Shown here in pieces: positions 9,327 through 16,051 of a stretch of 64,000 bases of DNA; positions within the stretch are counted from its first letter, which is position 1, and every line of letters starts with the position of its first letter. The stretch is from Vibrio hannami. Lineage in GTDB: Bacteria; Pseudomonadota; Gammaproteobacteria; Enterobacterales; Vibrionaceae. The notes beneath the pieces were generated by a model. The model did no database searches. It had not been told where the DNA came from and saw nothing but the letters and a program-made list of their open reading frames with translations. The stretch is from positions 1,302,001 through 1,366,000 of the forward strand of contig NZ_JARQZP010000007.1 in assembly GCF_029589055.1 (NCBI RefSeq). The letters run 5' to 3'. The position numbers and the translations under genes are program-made.

Positions 9327-10148
9327 TCACTTGATCCGTTTTAATATGTTTTTATTGAAATCGTTTTCTTCTAACCCAGTTTGAAACTTGATGTTCATGG
9401 TTTTTAAAGTTGTACTCTTACCCGTTTGATGGTTAATCATCTCCAAAGTATGAGCTCGCCAATATTTATCCAGATACAACTCGTAATTCTGGAATGTCAG
9501 TGTTTTCAGCAACGCATTTTTTCTATCGTAGAATTCAACTTTGTGTGGCCGATACTCGTCTTTATCCAGCCATACAACTTGTCTTTTGTAGCCAGACTTT
9601 TTGTCGTGTGGTTTCTGTTCAACAACAAAAAGTGACACTCCATCGATAGCTTCATCCCTGACGTAATTGAAGTCGTACTTCTCCAGTTCAAACGACGTCA
9701 GATCTTCGTACGCGAACTCACTCCCCATAAACGGTCCGGACTTATTTCTGGAGGAGATGCGTTTGACTCTTTTTAATGCCGGGAGATACAACCATTGGTC
9801 GTCAGCGCCTTGCGTATGAGAATGGCTTAAAAATGCGGTTCCTTTCACATCCCTTGGTTCGTCAAAAACCGTCAGCCCTTTGTCTCCGTCATTTGCAACC
9901 TCTAATGATTTCATCCGCATTAAACGGTTGGCCGTATCGCCACTGGCATTTTTCAGAATCATCTCCATCGAGGCAGTGCTGTCTTGCCAGCCTATATCTC
10001 GAGCTTTCCTCTCTTTAGCGATCTCTAACCCTTTCACCGCATCGGCGAGTACAAAGGAAGGAGACAAGATAAAAACACTCAAAAGCAGGTAAAAGCCTGG
10101 AGCTTTACGCGTGAATGGTGATGCAACACTTAGGGAGAAGAAGTTCAT
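9327..10148 (-). CDS. LolA-like outer-membrane lipoprotein-sorting protein
   Basis: 273 residues from ATG 10148. That start is preferred over the longer frame (10187) because AGAGGAG lies 6 nt upstream and the ATG overlaps the transporter stop as TAATG, a classic coupling arrangement. Residues 1-35 are a signal peptide (ends VLADA). The mature part has the 'outer membrane lipoprotein-sorting' fold signature: repeated beta strands such as QWLYLPALKRVKRISSRNKSG and YKRQVVWLDKDEYRPHKVEFYD. In families of this type the protein is a periplasmic carrier that works with an MMPL/RND transporter, which is exactly the neighbour here. The cargo, lipid or lipoprotein, is unknown. Confidence 0.8.
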   Translation of the reverse strand: MNFFSLSVASPFTRKAPGFYLLLSVFILSPSFVLADAVKGLEIAKERKARDIGWQDSTASMEMILKNASGDTANRLMRMKSLEVANDGDKGLTVFDEPRDVKGTAFLSHSHTQGADDQWLYLPALKRVKRISSRNKSGPFMGSEFAYEDLTSFELEKYDFNYVRDEAIDGVSLFVVEQKPHDKKSGYKRQVVWLDKDEYRPHKVEFYDRKNALLKTLTFQNYELYLDKYWRAHTLEMINHQTGKSTTLKTMNIKFQTGLEENDFNKNILKRIK

Positions 10149-12472
10149 TAGTGACTCCTCTTTTTGTCGAATATCATGAGTAGGCATGGAAGTAAAAAGA
10201 AATCCACAACCAGAGCCAGAAATATAACAATGCTACTGAGTTTCCCCATATCAGAGTTCAATCTGAATGATGACAATGCGAGCACAAGAAAGCCGGCGAC
10301 CAATACCACTGTTGTAATCCAAAGCGCGCGTCCGACCGTATGAAATGCATAGCGTATCGCCTCTTCCGGTGTTTTCCCATCCGACCGAGCGTATTTGTAT
10401 TTAGTAAGGAAATGGACTGCGTCATCAACCACGATACCCAGCGTTAGCGAAGCTACAACGGAGAGTCCCAGGTTGACCTCCCCGGAAATTAATGCCCAAA
10501 TACCAAAGCCTAAAAGAGCCGGAACCATGTTCGGGACAATACTGAGTAACCCTAACTTGTAAGAACGTAACGCCAGAAAAAGCAATCCCGAGATCAGCAA
10601 TAAACTAATTGGTAGTGAAACCAGCATACTTCTCATGTTGGTTTCCCCAATATGGGCAAACATAAGAGACGGACTGGAGGTTTTTACTTCGTAAGAGCGC
10701 CCGGGTGGAGAATCTGTCCTGATCCATTCGTGGATTCGGTTTTCAAGATTGATAAGTTCAGAGCTTCCCATGTTATCGGTTTTTAGCTGAATCTTTAGTG
10801 ACGACTTATCGATGTTTATCTGGTTATTCAGATCTAAACCAAATGGTAGCGACATCTCATACATCAGCAAGTATTGCGCAGCAAGCTCTCTCTCTCCGGG
10901 TAGCCTGTAATAACTGTCGTCATCCGCATGCATATTTTTGTTCAGGCGTTTAAACACATCCGACATTGATGCAACATGATCAACTTCTGGTTGTTGACGA
11001 AGCCATTCGGTAAAGCTTTCTATTGTTGAAAGAAATTCAGGCGCGACTATTCCGTGAGGCTCATTCGTATCTATCGATATACTGATTGTTCCCATACCGC
11101 TGATACGTTCCTGCATAAAATCTACGGCCTGCCTGAACTCACTCTGTTTACCAAAGTATTTCACCGAATCATCGTTAATTTTGTTCTGAGGTATTACTGC
11201 AACCGCTACGGCAATAATGACGACAAATGTAGGTAAAATGATTCGCCTGTAGCCAATAACAAAATCCGCCAGATAATCCACAATTTTGCTCTCATCCTGA
11301 TTCCCGCTTCTGAACGTCACAGGAAGGAGCATAAGCATTGCCGGTAATAACGTCAGTGAGAGAATACATGCGATCATAACGCCCATGCCGGCCAGAGAAC
11401 CAAAGTCTCTGAGTACCGGAGAGTCAGACATATTCATCATCAAAAAGCCAATAGCCGTGGTAACCGATGTAATAATGACGGGTAAGGCATTTATGCGTAA
11501 GCTTTCAAAAACAGCCTCGGCTTTAGTGTCACCTACCTCCATTTGATGCCTCATCGTCGCAATAATATGCACACAATCTGCAACGGCCAGCGTCAGAACT
11601 AACGTTGGGATATTCACCGTAGCGATATTCATATACATGCCCGCCCAGCCTGATAAGCCAAGCGTTGAGGTAACAGATGTGATAATCACCACTAAAGTAG
11701 CCATGACACTGACAAAGGAGCGTAATAAGAAAGTAAGAATGATCAGCACCACAACCAACATAAGTGGCACCAGAGTGAGGATGTCATGTTGCGCGGATGT
11801 CATGAATGCGTGGTTCATCGCTACGACTGCCGTTTTGTAAAAGCTTGTCCCCGGGTAGTCAGCTTCATACTTAGCAATAAGTGCAGATACGTAATCGTGA
11901 ACCTCTACGACTTCTGAAGTTTTATCTATCTCTGGTAACTGAACCGTAATATTTATCACGGCCACATCACCTTTCTCAGACACAATAGAATGCTTAGTAA
12001 CAGGTTCACTTAACGCAATTCGTTTTACTTTTTCTATATTCTGATTCTGGAATTCGAAATACTCAGGAACCAGGTCTTCGACCAATAAATCATCTTCAAT
12101 CGCTTCGGTATGCTGATAGTTTGAAAGTGAGTCGACTCGGCTGGAGTAAGGTGTCAGCCAGGCTTCTTCGGTGAAGCGCTGAATAAGAGTCAGTGTTTCT
12201 GGTGTAAAGACGTCACGGTTGTCAGGTGCAATAACCACCGCCAAACTGTCTGTTTTTGAAAACCTGGCCTGGATCTCTTCAAAAGCAAGTAGTTGCGGAT
12301 TCGCTTTATCAAAAAAGATATTGTAATCACCTCTGAAATAGAGGTTTTTCACGCCAATACTCGATAAGGTGACAAGTAAGATACAGCCCACGAGTGTGAG
12401 CACAGGAAAATGAACAGAGGAAACTAACCACCGTTTTACGGCAGATGACGGAGCATTGTTATGATTATCCAC
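10148..12472 (-). CDS. RND-superfamily transporter (MMPL family)
   Basis: 774 residues starting at GTG 12472, with GGGGAAGA just upstream. The layout is two repeats of one TM helix, a large periplasmic loop and a five-helix block. The transmembrane motif GIVVDDAVHFLTKYKYARSD in the second half and VADCVHIIATMRHQ in the first carry the acidic and His residues of proton-driven RND/SSD proteins. It is the first gene of a four-gene minus-strand operon and overlaps the LolA-like gene by 1 bp. By analogy with other MMPL-LolA pairs it probably moves a lipid or lipidated molecule out of the inner membrane. It is not a drug-efflux AcrB type, which would be over 1000 residues with a membrane-fusion partner. 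Confidence 0.85.
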   Translation of the reverse strand: MDNHNNAPSSAVKRWLVSSVHFPVLTLVGCILLVTLSSIGVKNLYFRGDYNIFFDKANPQLLAFEEIQARFSKTDSLAVVIAPDNRDVFTPETLTLIQRFTEEAWLTPYSSRVDSLSNYQHTEAIEDDLLVEDLVPEYFEFQNQNIEKVKRIALSEPVTKHSIVSEKGDVAVINITVQLPEIDKTSEVVEVHDYVSALIAKYEADYPGTSFYKTAVVAMNHAFMTSAQHDILTLVPLMLVVVLIILTFLLRSFVSVMATLVVIITSVTSTLGLSGWAGMYMNIATVNIPTLVLTLAVADCVHIIATMRHQMEVGDTKAEAVFESLRINALPVIITSVTTAIGFLMMNMSDSPVLRDFGSLAGMGVMIACILSLTLLPAMLMLLPVTFRSGNQDESKIVDYLADFVIGYRRIILPTFVVIIAVAVAVIPQNKINDDSVKYFGKQSEFRQAVDFMQERISGMGTISISIDTNEPHGIVAPEFLSTIESFTEWLRQQPEVDHVASMSDVFKRLNKNMHADDDSYYRLPGERELAAQYLLMYEMSLPFGLDLNNQINIDKSSLKIQLKTDNMGSSELINLENRIHEWIRTDSPPGRSYEVKTSSPSLMFAHIGETNMRSMLVSLPISLLLISGLLFLALRSYKLGLLSIVPNMVPALLGFGIWALISGEVNLGLSVVASLTLGIVVDDAVHFLTKYKYARSDGKTPEEAIRYAFHTVGRALWITTVVLVAGFLVLALSSFRLNSDMGKLSSIVIFLALVVDFFLLPCLLMIFDKKRSH

Positions 12473-12561
12473 TCTTCCCCCATTTTATCCGTAAAATGTT
12501 GGGTTATTTAAATAAACTATAACAAGTATAGAAGCTGGTTCCTTTTGAGCCAGTTAATATC

Positions 12562-13860
12562 TTACAAAGCCTCTGTCATCTTTTTCCGTTTGTGATGCCA
12601 GTTACCTACAAATACAGTCTGATTGCGGCCCTCATCCTTTGCTCTATATAGAGCTTCGTCCACTAACATAACCGCTTCCATTGGATCTTCATCTACTTTC
12701 GGGTAACAGGTATAGACGCCCAGACTGACCGTTAATGGCGGATGTATTTTGCAGCTTTCATATTCAATATTTAGGCTACTAACAACGTTATGAACACGCT
12801 CTGCTACTGTTTTTGCCCCTTCTGAATCCGTATCACGAAGAATAAAAGCAAACTCTTCACCTCCGTATCGATAAACTCGATCAAGAGGTCTCTTTAGCGG
12901 TTTGCCAAGAGCTTCTGCGACCGTTACCAGAACTTCGTCACCAAACACATGTCCGTAAGTATCGTTGAGCTTTTTGAATTTATCGATGTCACACATGATA
13001 AGAGAAAAGGGCTTAGCATTTCGTGCATGACTTTTCCATTCGGAAACGAGGTGTTCGTTAAACATCCTTCTATTTCCTATCTGAGTAAGCGGGTCAATCA
13101 TGCTTAGCCTTTGGAAGCTATCTCTGGCGTCGTTAAGCTCCTTTTTAGCCAGCTCAACATCGGTTATATCTCGAGCAAGGATAAACAGGCCAGGCTTGTT
13201 AGTTTGAGGATCAACAAAACGGAATTTACGTGCATCAATCCAGTGTTTTTCCCCATTGTCATCAACAAATTCGTCAACAACAAGGAATGCTTCTCCGGTG
13301 TCGAGCACTTTTCGATCTGAAGGGCTGAATTTTTCTACAATTTCCTTCGAAGCGACATCTTTCAGCTGCTTACCCAAAAGGTCTTCTGGGCTGGCAATTC
13401 CCAGCGGTTCGACAAAAGCCTGATTACAAGCCTTATAAACCAAATTATGGTCCATCATTCCTATTGCATCTGGAATGGCCTGGATGATGGTGTGAATAAG
13501 ATTTCCAGAGTCCCCGTGTGAGCTTTCAGAAAAGAGCGCTTCATCAAATTGTATAAGCCAGCTCCCCTTTCCCCGAAAGCGGAACGGTGTGCATTTTAAA
13601 CCTGTTCCATTGATTGATTGTGGTGCAGTAAAATAGGATGCAAATTGCTCTTTTAAGACAGCAACTAACTTCGCACTTTTTTCTTCATCGATCAGTAGCT
13701 CTTGAGCTGAATCACTGGCATAAAGAATTTTAAGTTGTCTATCAACAATTAAAGCAATACCAAGACTATTTATCGTCTTTTTTACGCCCCGATCAAACAC
13801 CTTCAACAGCCCAACGATCATGACAGCTACTGCGAGGGGCCAAACCAACCACACATCCAT
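12562..13860 (-). CDS. PAS-GGDEF diguanylate cyclase
   Basis: 432 residues. One N-terminal membrane helix (about 5-20) is followed by a region without a recognised domain, a PAS domain from about 130 to 250 (AIPDAIGMMDHNLVYKACNQAF), then a GGDEF domain with active-site motif YRYGGEEF near residue 345. The inhibitory I-site RPLD lies exactly five residues before GGEEF, so feedback control by c-di-GMP is expected. It makes c-di-GMP from two GTP at the inner membrane. It is monocistronic: 89 bp separates it from the RND operon downstream, where an imperfect hairpin (AACTGGCT...AACCAG) may end transcription. Confidence 0.9.
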   Translation of the reverse strand: MDVWLVWPLAVAVMIVGLLKVFDRGVKKTINSLGIALIVDRQLKILYASDSAQELLIDEEKSAKLVAVLKEQFASYFTAPQSINGTGLKCTPFRFRGKGSWLIQFDEALFSESSHGDSGNLIHTIIQAIPDAIGMMDHNLVYKACNQAFVEPLGIASPEDLLGKQLKDVASKEIVEKFSPSDRKVLDTGEAFLVVDEFVDDNGEKHWIDARKFRFVDPQTNKPGLFILARDITDVELAKKELNDARDSFQRLSMIDPLTQIGNRRMFNEHLVSEWKSHARNAKPFSLIMCDIDKFKKLNDTYGHVFGDEVLVTVAEALGKPLKRPLDRVYRYGGEEFAFILRDTDSEGAKTVAERVHNVVSSLNIEYESCKIHPPLTVSLGVYTCYPKVDEDPMEAVMLVDEALYRAKDEGRNQTVFVGNWHHKRKKMTEAL

Positions 13861-14019
13861 ATAAATAAATTAACCGATAATTATTTGAGTTATAAGTTTC
13901 GTTATATCTTCTGACGACTCAATATTCAACTAATCCATTTTAGAAATTTGGAACTTAGCACTTTCTGTACGCCTGAAAATTAAATGCAACCGATTGCACT
14001 TTATTTATCGTAAATCACG

Positions 14020-14424
14020 CTATTCCATGGATAACAACTCACAGTTCGTTATTGTCTCGTAGGTTACGTTATTTAACAGGCCACCTTTAAATGAAGCTTC
14101 CTGAAAAACCATTGTAGGCGTTTCTCCCAAATACATTCGAATATTAAAGAAGCTTTTTAAGTTGTCGTCAGTTACATCACCTTTAGTCATAGCCTCACTA
14201 TCTGAGATTGCCAGAGCCTTGTTTTGAAACTCAAATACTTCTGTATCTGTTTCCTGGGAGTCAAAAAAGGTTTTTCCCATCACCAAAGTTGACGCTTTAC
14301 CTATGTTCACTTCTATACGCTCGTATAGATGAGTACGGTTGCTGTCTCCATAACAAACCATATTAATATTAGCGTTCGCACTAGCAGAAAATAGTACCGC
14401 AACAAGGATTAATTTCATTTTCAT
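14020..14424 (-). CDS. Small secreted protein of unknown function
   Basis: 134 residues with a clear signal peptide (MKMKLILVAVLFSASANAN, cleavage near 18). Two Cys residues (in MVCYGD and TNCELL) could form one disulfide in the periplasm. I do not recognise a family. It is the last of three small minus-strand genes, 19 bp after the winged-helix-like gene, and may be cotranscribed from the FNR/CRP-flanked promoter at 15.1 kb. No lipobox is present. Confidence 0.6.
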   Translation of the reverse strand: MKMKLILVAVLFSASANANINMVCYGDSNRTHLYERIEVNIGKASTLVMGKTFFDSQETDTEVFEFQNKALAISDSEAMTKGDVTDDNLKSFFNIRMYLGETPTMVFQEASFKGGLLNNVTYETITNCELLSME

Positions 14425-14443
14425 ATTAAGCGCCCGACTAGCT

Positions 14444-14713
14444 TTAACCAGTAAAGACTGTCTTTACGGCTAATAGATAAGTTTCCGGATCGGTACCAGG
14501 AAACGCAGGCTTAAACCCTTTGCTCTTCTCATAGTATGATCGATTCGTTCTTACGAAACGAAGATTCCCCGGTGCACGTTTACTGTAGCTCTTTATAACT
14601 CTAGTTGCAGTTGTATCGGTAACTCCAAATTCTTCTATCAACAGAGAAGCCCGAAAAGTTCCCGTCATTCTTACCACGCTTTCAATAAACTTGTGGTAAA
14701 CGTCATTATTCAT
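14444..14713 (-). CDS. Small winged-helix-like DNA-binding protein
   Basis: 89 residues. The sequence SLLIEEFGVTDTTATRVIKSY followed by APGNLRFVRTNRSYYEKSKGFKPAF resembles the N-terminal winged helix of WYL-domain regulators, where a recognition helix is followed by a short wing and an F-x-P-x-F segment. No WYL domain follows; the protein stops about 20 residues later. It could be a stand-alone regulator or the remnant of a longer one. The start ATG 14713 has AGGAAA about 10 nt upstream. Function is not known; the DNA-binding call is from the pattern only. Confidence 0.55.
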   Translation of the reverse strand: MNNDVYHKFIESVVRMTGTFRASLLIEEFGVTDTTATRVIKSYSKRAPGNLRFVRTNRSYYEKSKGFKPAFPGTDPETYLLAVKTVFTG

Positions 14714-14785
14714 TCTGTAATTTCCTGATAGTTACTAAAGTGCTCATATGGTCTTCATGTTCTATACGTAAACTAACGCATCTAT

Positions 14786-15025
14786 TTACGATTGAAGCGC
14801 CGATCTCATATAGCACCAGGCTAGTTTCGTAAGACGTAAATACTCATCTTTGTCTTCGTGAATATCTAAAGGCTGCGTAAACGATTTTTCCGGGAAAAAG
14901 CCAGATAGCATTTCTGCCACCTCATATTCATTCGGCATTCGCTCTTCTTTACGAATAAATATCGCCACACGCGAAGCCACTTCGTAATCCGGAATCTCTG
15001 CTTCTTGTAAAATGGTTACTTTCAT
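14786..15025 (-). CDS. Small protein of unknown function, first gene behind FNR/CRP-flanked promoter
   Basis: 79 residues, soluble and acidic, without signal peptide or recognised domain. It starts at ATG 15025 with GGAGAACC upstream (reading on the minus strand). It is the first gene after a strong sigma-70-like promoter at 15089-15117 that is flanked by perfect FNR-type and CRP-type palindromes, so its level should respond to oxygen and carbon state. A 72-bp gap separates it from the winged-helix-like gene. I cannot assign a function. Confidence 0.55.
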   Translation of the reverse strand: MKVTILQEAEIPDYEVASRVAIFIRKEERMPNEYEVAEMLSGFFPEKSFTQPLDIHEDKDEYLRLTKLAWCYMRSALQS

Positions 15026-15056
15026 AAGATTGGTTCTCCAAAAACATCACCCAAAT

Positions 15057-15080
15057 CAAATGTGATGACAATCACATTTG
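15057..15080 (-). promoter_or_regulatory. CRP-type operator, perfect palindrome
   Basis: Perfect 9-bp arms CAAATGTGA and TCACATTTG separated by 6 bp (TGACAA). The 22-bp core AAATGTGA-N6-TCACATTT equals the textbook CRP consensus. Its centre (15068.5) lies about 13 bp downstream of the start point expected from the -10 at 15089-15094, a position where a bound regulator would normally block transcription. Confidence 0.8.
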
Positions 15081-15088
15081 AGAGGCAC

Positions 15089-15117
15089 ATATTATGGACA
15101 CAAATAATCAATGTCAA
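15089..15117 (-). promoter_or_regulatory. Sigma-70-type promoter
   Basis: On the minus strand a perfect -35 TTGACA (15112-15117) and a -10 TAATAT (15089-15094) are separated by exactly 17 bp. The predicted start is near 15082, with the first gene beginning at 15025. It lies between an FNR-type site upstream and a CRP-type site downstream. Confidence 0.75.
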
Positions 15118-15135
15118 AATCTAAATAAATCATTA

Positions 15136-15149
15136 TTGATTTACATCAA
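15136..15149 (-). promoter_or_regulatory. FNR-type site, perfect consensus
   Basis: TTGAT-TTAC-ATCAA on the plus strand matches TTGAT-N4-ATCAA at all ten fixed positions. Its centre is about 60 bp upstream of the predicted start at 15082, the usual class I activation position. Confidence 0.75.
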
Positions 15150-15304
15150 ACGTAATTACTCATATTTATAATTCACTATCAATCAATAGTGACGTAAAAA
15201 GAAAGAATGAGCCCATATATGAAACGACAGATAAGAAATAAGAGCAGCAGATAACAAAATTGTTAACCGTTGGAGGACTAATCGAAGGTAGACTTTCAGA
15301 CACG

Positions 15305-15335
15305 AAAAAGCCCTAGCATTTCTGCTAGGGCTTTT
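15305..15335 (-). terminator. Intrinsic terminator after degenerate tRNA copy A
   Basis: Stem AAAGCCCTAGCA / TGCTAGGGCTTT with a short loop and, on the minus strand, a T run after the stem. It belongs to the same hairpin family as those at 15451, 15595 and 28581. Confidence 0.8.
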
Positions 15336-15343
15336 CCTGAATT

Positions 15344-15432
15344 TGGAGCGACACACGAGGTTCCCGATTTCAGGTAACAGGCGTGACCTCGACCTTGGCA
15401 AGGTTACGCTCTACCATCTGAGCTAGTGTCTG
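15344..15432 (-). pseudogene. Degenerate tRNA-Gly copy A (anticodon GCC)
   Basis: 89 nt against 76 nt for the intact gene at 15633-15708. The D arm, anticodon arm (loop TTGCCAA, GCC) and encoded CCA are kept. The T arm is disrupted: the T loop is replaced by a longer insert (core CCTGTTACCTGAAATCGGG). The 5' acceptor strand is CAGACAC instead of GCGACAC, leaving 5 of 7 pairs. It is not expected to be a working tRNA. Confidence 0.8.
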
Positions 15433-15450
15433 TATTGATAGGTACATAGC

Positions 15451-15481
15451 AAAAGACCCCAGCAATTCTGCTGGGGTCTTT
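15451..15481 (-). terminator. Intrinsic terminator after degenerate tRNA copy B
   Basis: Stem AAAGACCCCAGCA / TGCTGGGGTCTTT, perfect over 13 bp, followed on the minus strand by T residues. It lies between the two degenerate tRNA copies. Confidence 0.8.
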
Positions 15482-15487
15482 CAAATT

Positions 15488-15576
15488 TGGAGCGACACAC
15501 GAGGTTCCCGATTTCAGGTAACAGGCGTGACCTCAACCTTAGCAAGCTTGCGCTCTACCATCTGAGCTAGTGTCTG
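15488..15576 (-). pseudogene. Degenerate tRNA-Gly copy B (anticodon changed to GCU)
   Basis: 89 nt, with the same T-arm insertion and CAGACAC 5' end as copy A, 144 nt away. Its anticodon loop reads TTGCTAA, so the anticodon would be GCU (a Ser anticodon) on a Gly body, and one anticodon-stem pair is a G-G mismatch. CCA is encoded. Flanking sequence, including the 22 bp before its 5' end, is the same as copy A. Confidence 0.8.
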
Positions 15577-15594
15577 TATTGATAGGTACATAGC

Positions 15595-15625
15595 AAAAGA
15601 CCCCAGCAATTCTGCTGGGGTCTTT
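15595..15625 (-). terminator. Intrinsic terminator after tRNA-Leu/tRNA-Gly
   Basis: Same hairpin as at 15451 (AAAGACCCCAGCA / TGCTGGGGTCTTT), directly downstream of the intact tRNA-Gly on the minus strand. It should end the Leu-Gly tRNA transcript before the degenerate copies. Confidence 0.8.
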
Positions 15626-15632
15626 CAAAATT

Positions 15633-15708
15633 TGGAGCGACACACGAGGTTCGAACTCGTGACCTCAACCTTGGCAAGGTTGCGCTCTACCAACTGAGCT
15701 AGTGTCGC
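15633..15708 (-). tRNA. tRNA-Gly (GCC)
   Basis: 76 nt with encoded CCA. Acceptor GCGACAC/GTGTCGC pairs fully with discriminator T. The D arm is AGCTCAGTTGGTAGAGC, the anticodon stem is CAACC/GGTTG with loop TTGCCAA (anticodon GCC), and the T loop TTCGAAC is intact. It is identical to the copy at 28619-28694. It is preceded by tRNA-Leu and followed by a terminator. Confidence 0.97.
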
Positions 15709-15712
15709 AAGA

Positions 15713-15799
15713 TGGTGCCCCGGGCCGGACTTGAACCGGCACAGCGCGAACGCCGAGGGATTTTAAATCCCTTGTGTCTACCAATTCCACCACCAGGGC
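15713..15799 (-). tRNA. tRNA-Leu (UAA)
   Basis: 87 nt including CCA, starting GCCCTGG. The anticodon stem AGGGA/TCCCT encloses loop TTTAAAA, anticodon TAA. The long variable arm (CGGCGTTCGCGCTG) confirms a class II tRNA-Leu. It is 4 nt upstream of tRNA-Gly, so both come from one transcript. Confidence 0.97.
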
Positions 15800-16002
15800 A
15801 CGCTTTTCAGCGATGGAGACACCATCCTCGTTCCTTTCGGGCTTTGCCTTGGGAACGGGGTGTACTTTAACGGATTGAGAAATTTCGTCAACAAGAAAAT
15901 GTAGTGTTTTGAACTGTATGGCTAAAAAATCATCCACAGAGCACATTAATCACACATATTGCTATAGGAATGACCGATGTTATTAATCCCTTCATTTAAA
16001 TA

Positions 16003-16034
16003 AAAAAACCTGCCACAAGCGCAGCAGGTTTTTT
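16003..16034 (-). terminator. Intrinsic terminator of the octaheme cytochrome operon
   Basis: Stem AAAAAACCTGC / GCAGGTTTTTT around a 10-nt loop, just after the stop of the rhodanese gene on the minus strand. Confidence 0.85.
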
Positions 16035-16051
16035 CGGTCACATAATAATGA

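Noticed and set aside
10149..10187. Longer N-terminus of the LolA-like protein
   Set aside because: The extension overlaps the transporter gene and precedes the real ribosome site; the signal peptide begins at the ATG at 10148.
15183..15401. Minus-strand ORF of 72 codons across the first degenerate tRNA
   Set aside because: It overlaps the terminator and degenerate tRNA copy A, has no ribosome site and reads like translated tRNA sequence.
15305..15625. Direct repeats that might be a CRISPR array
   Set aside because: Only two full repeats with a 144-nt period, made of tRNA-like and terminator sequence; no short repeats with unique spacers and no cas genes.
15665..15946. Minus-strand ORF of 93 codons across tRNA-Gly and tRNA-Leu
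   Set aside because: It runs through two intact tRNA genes and is a chance open frame.
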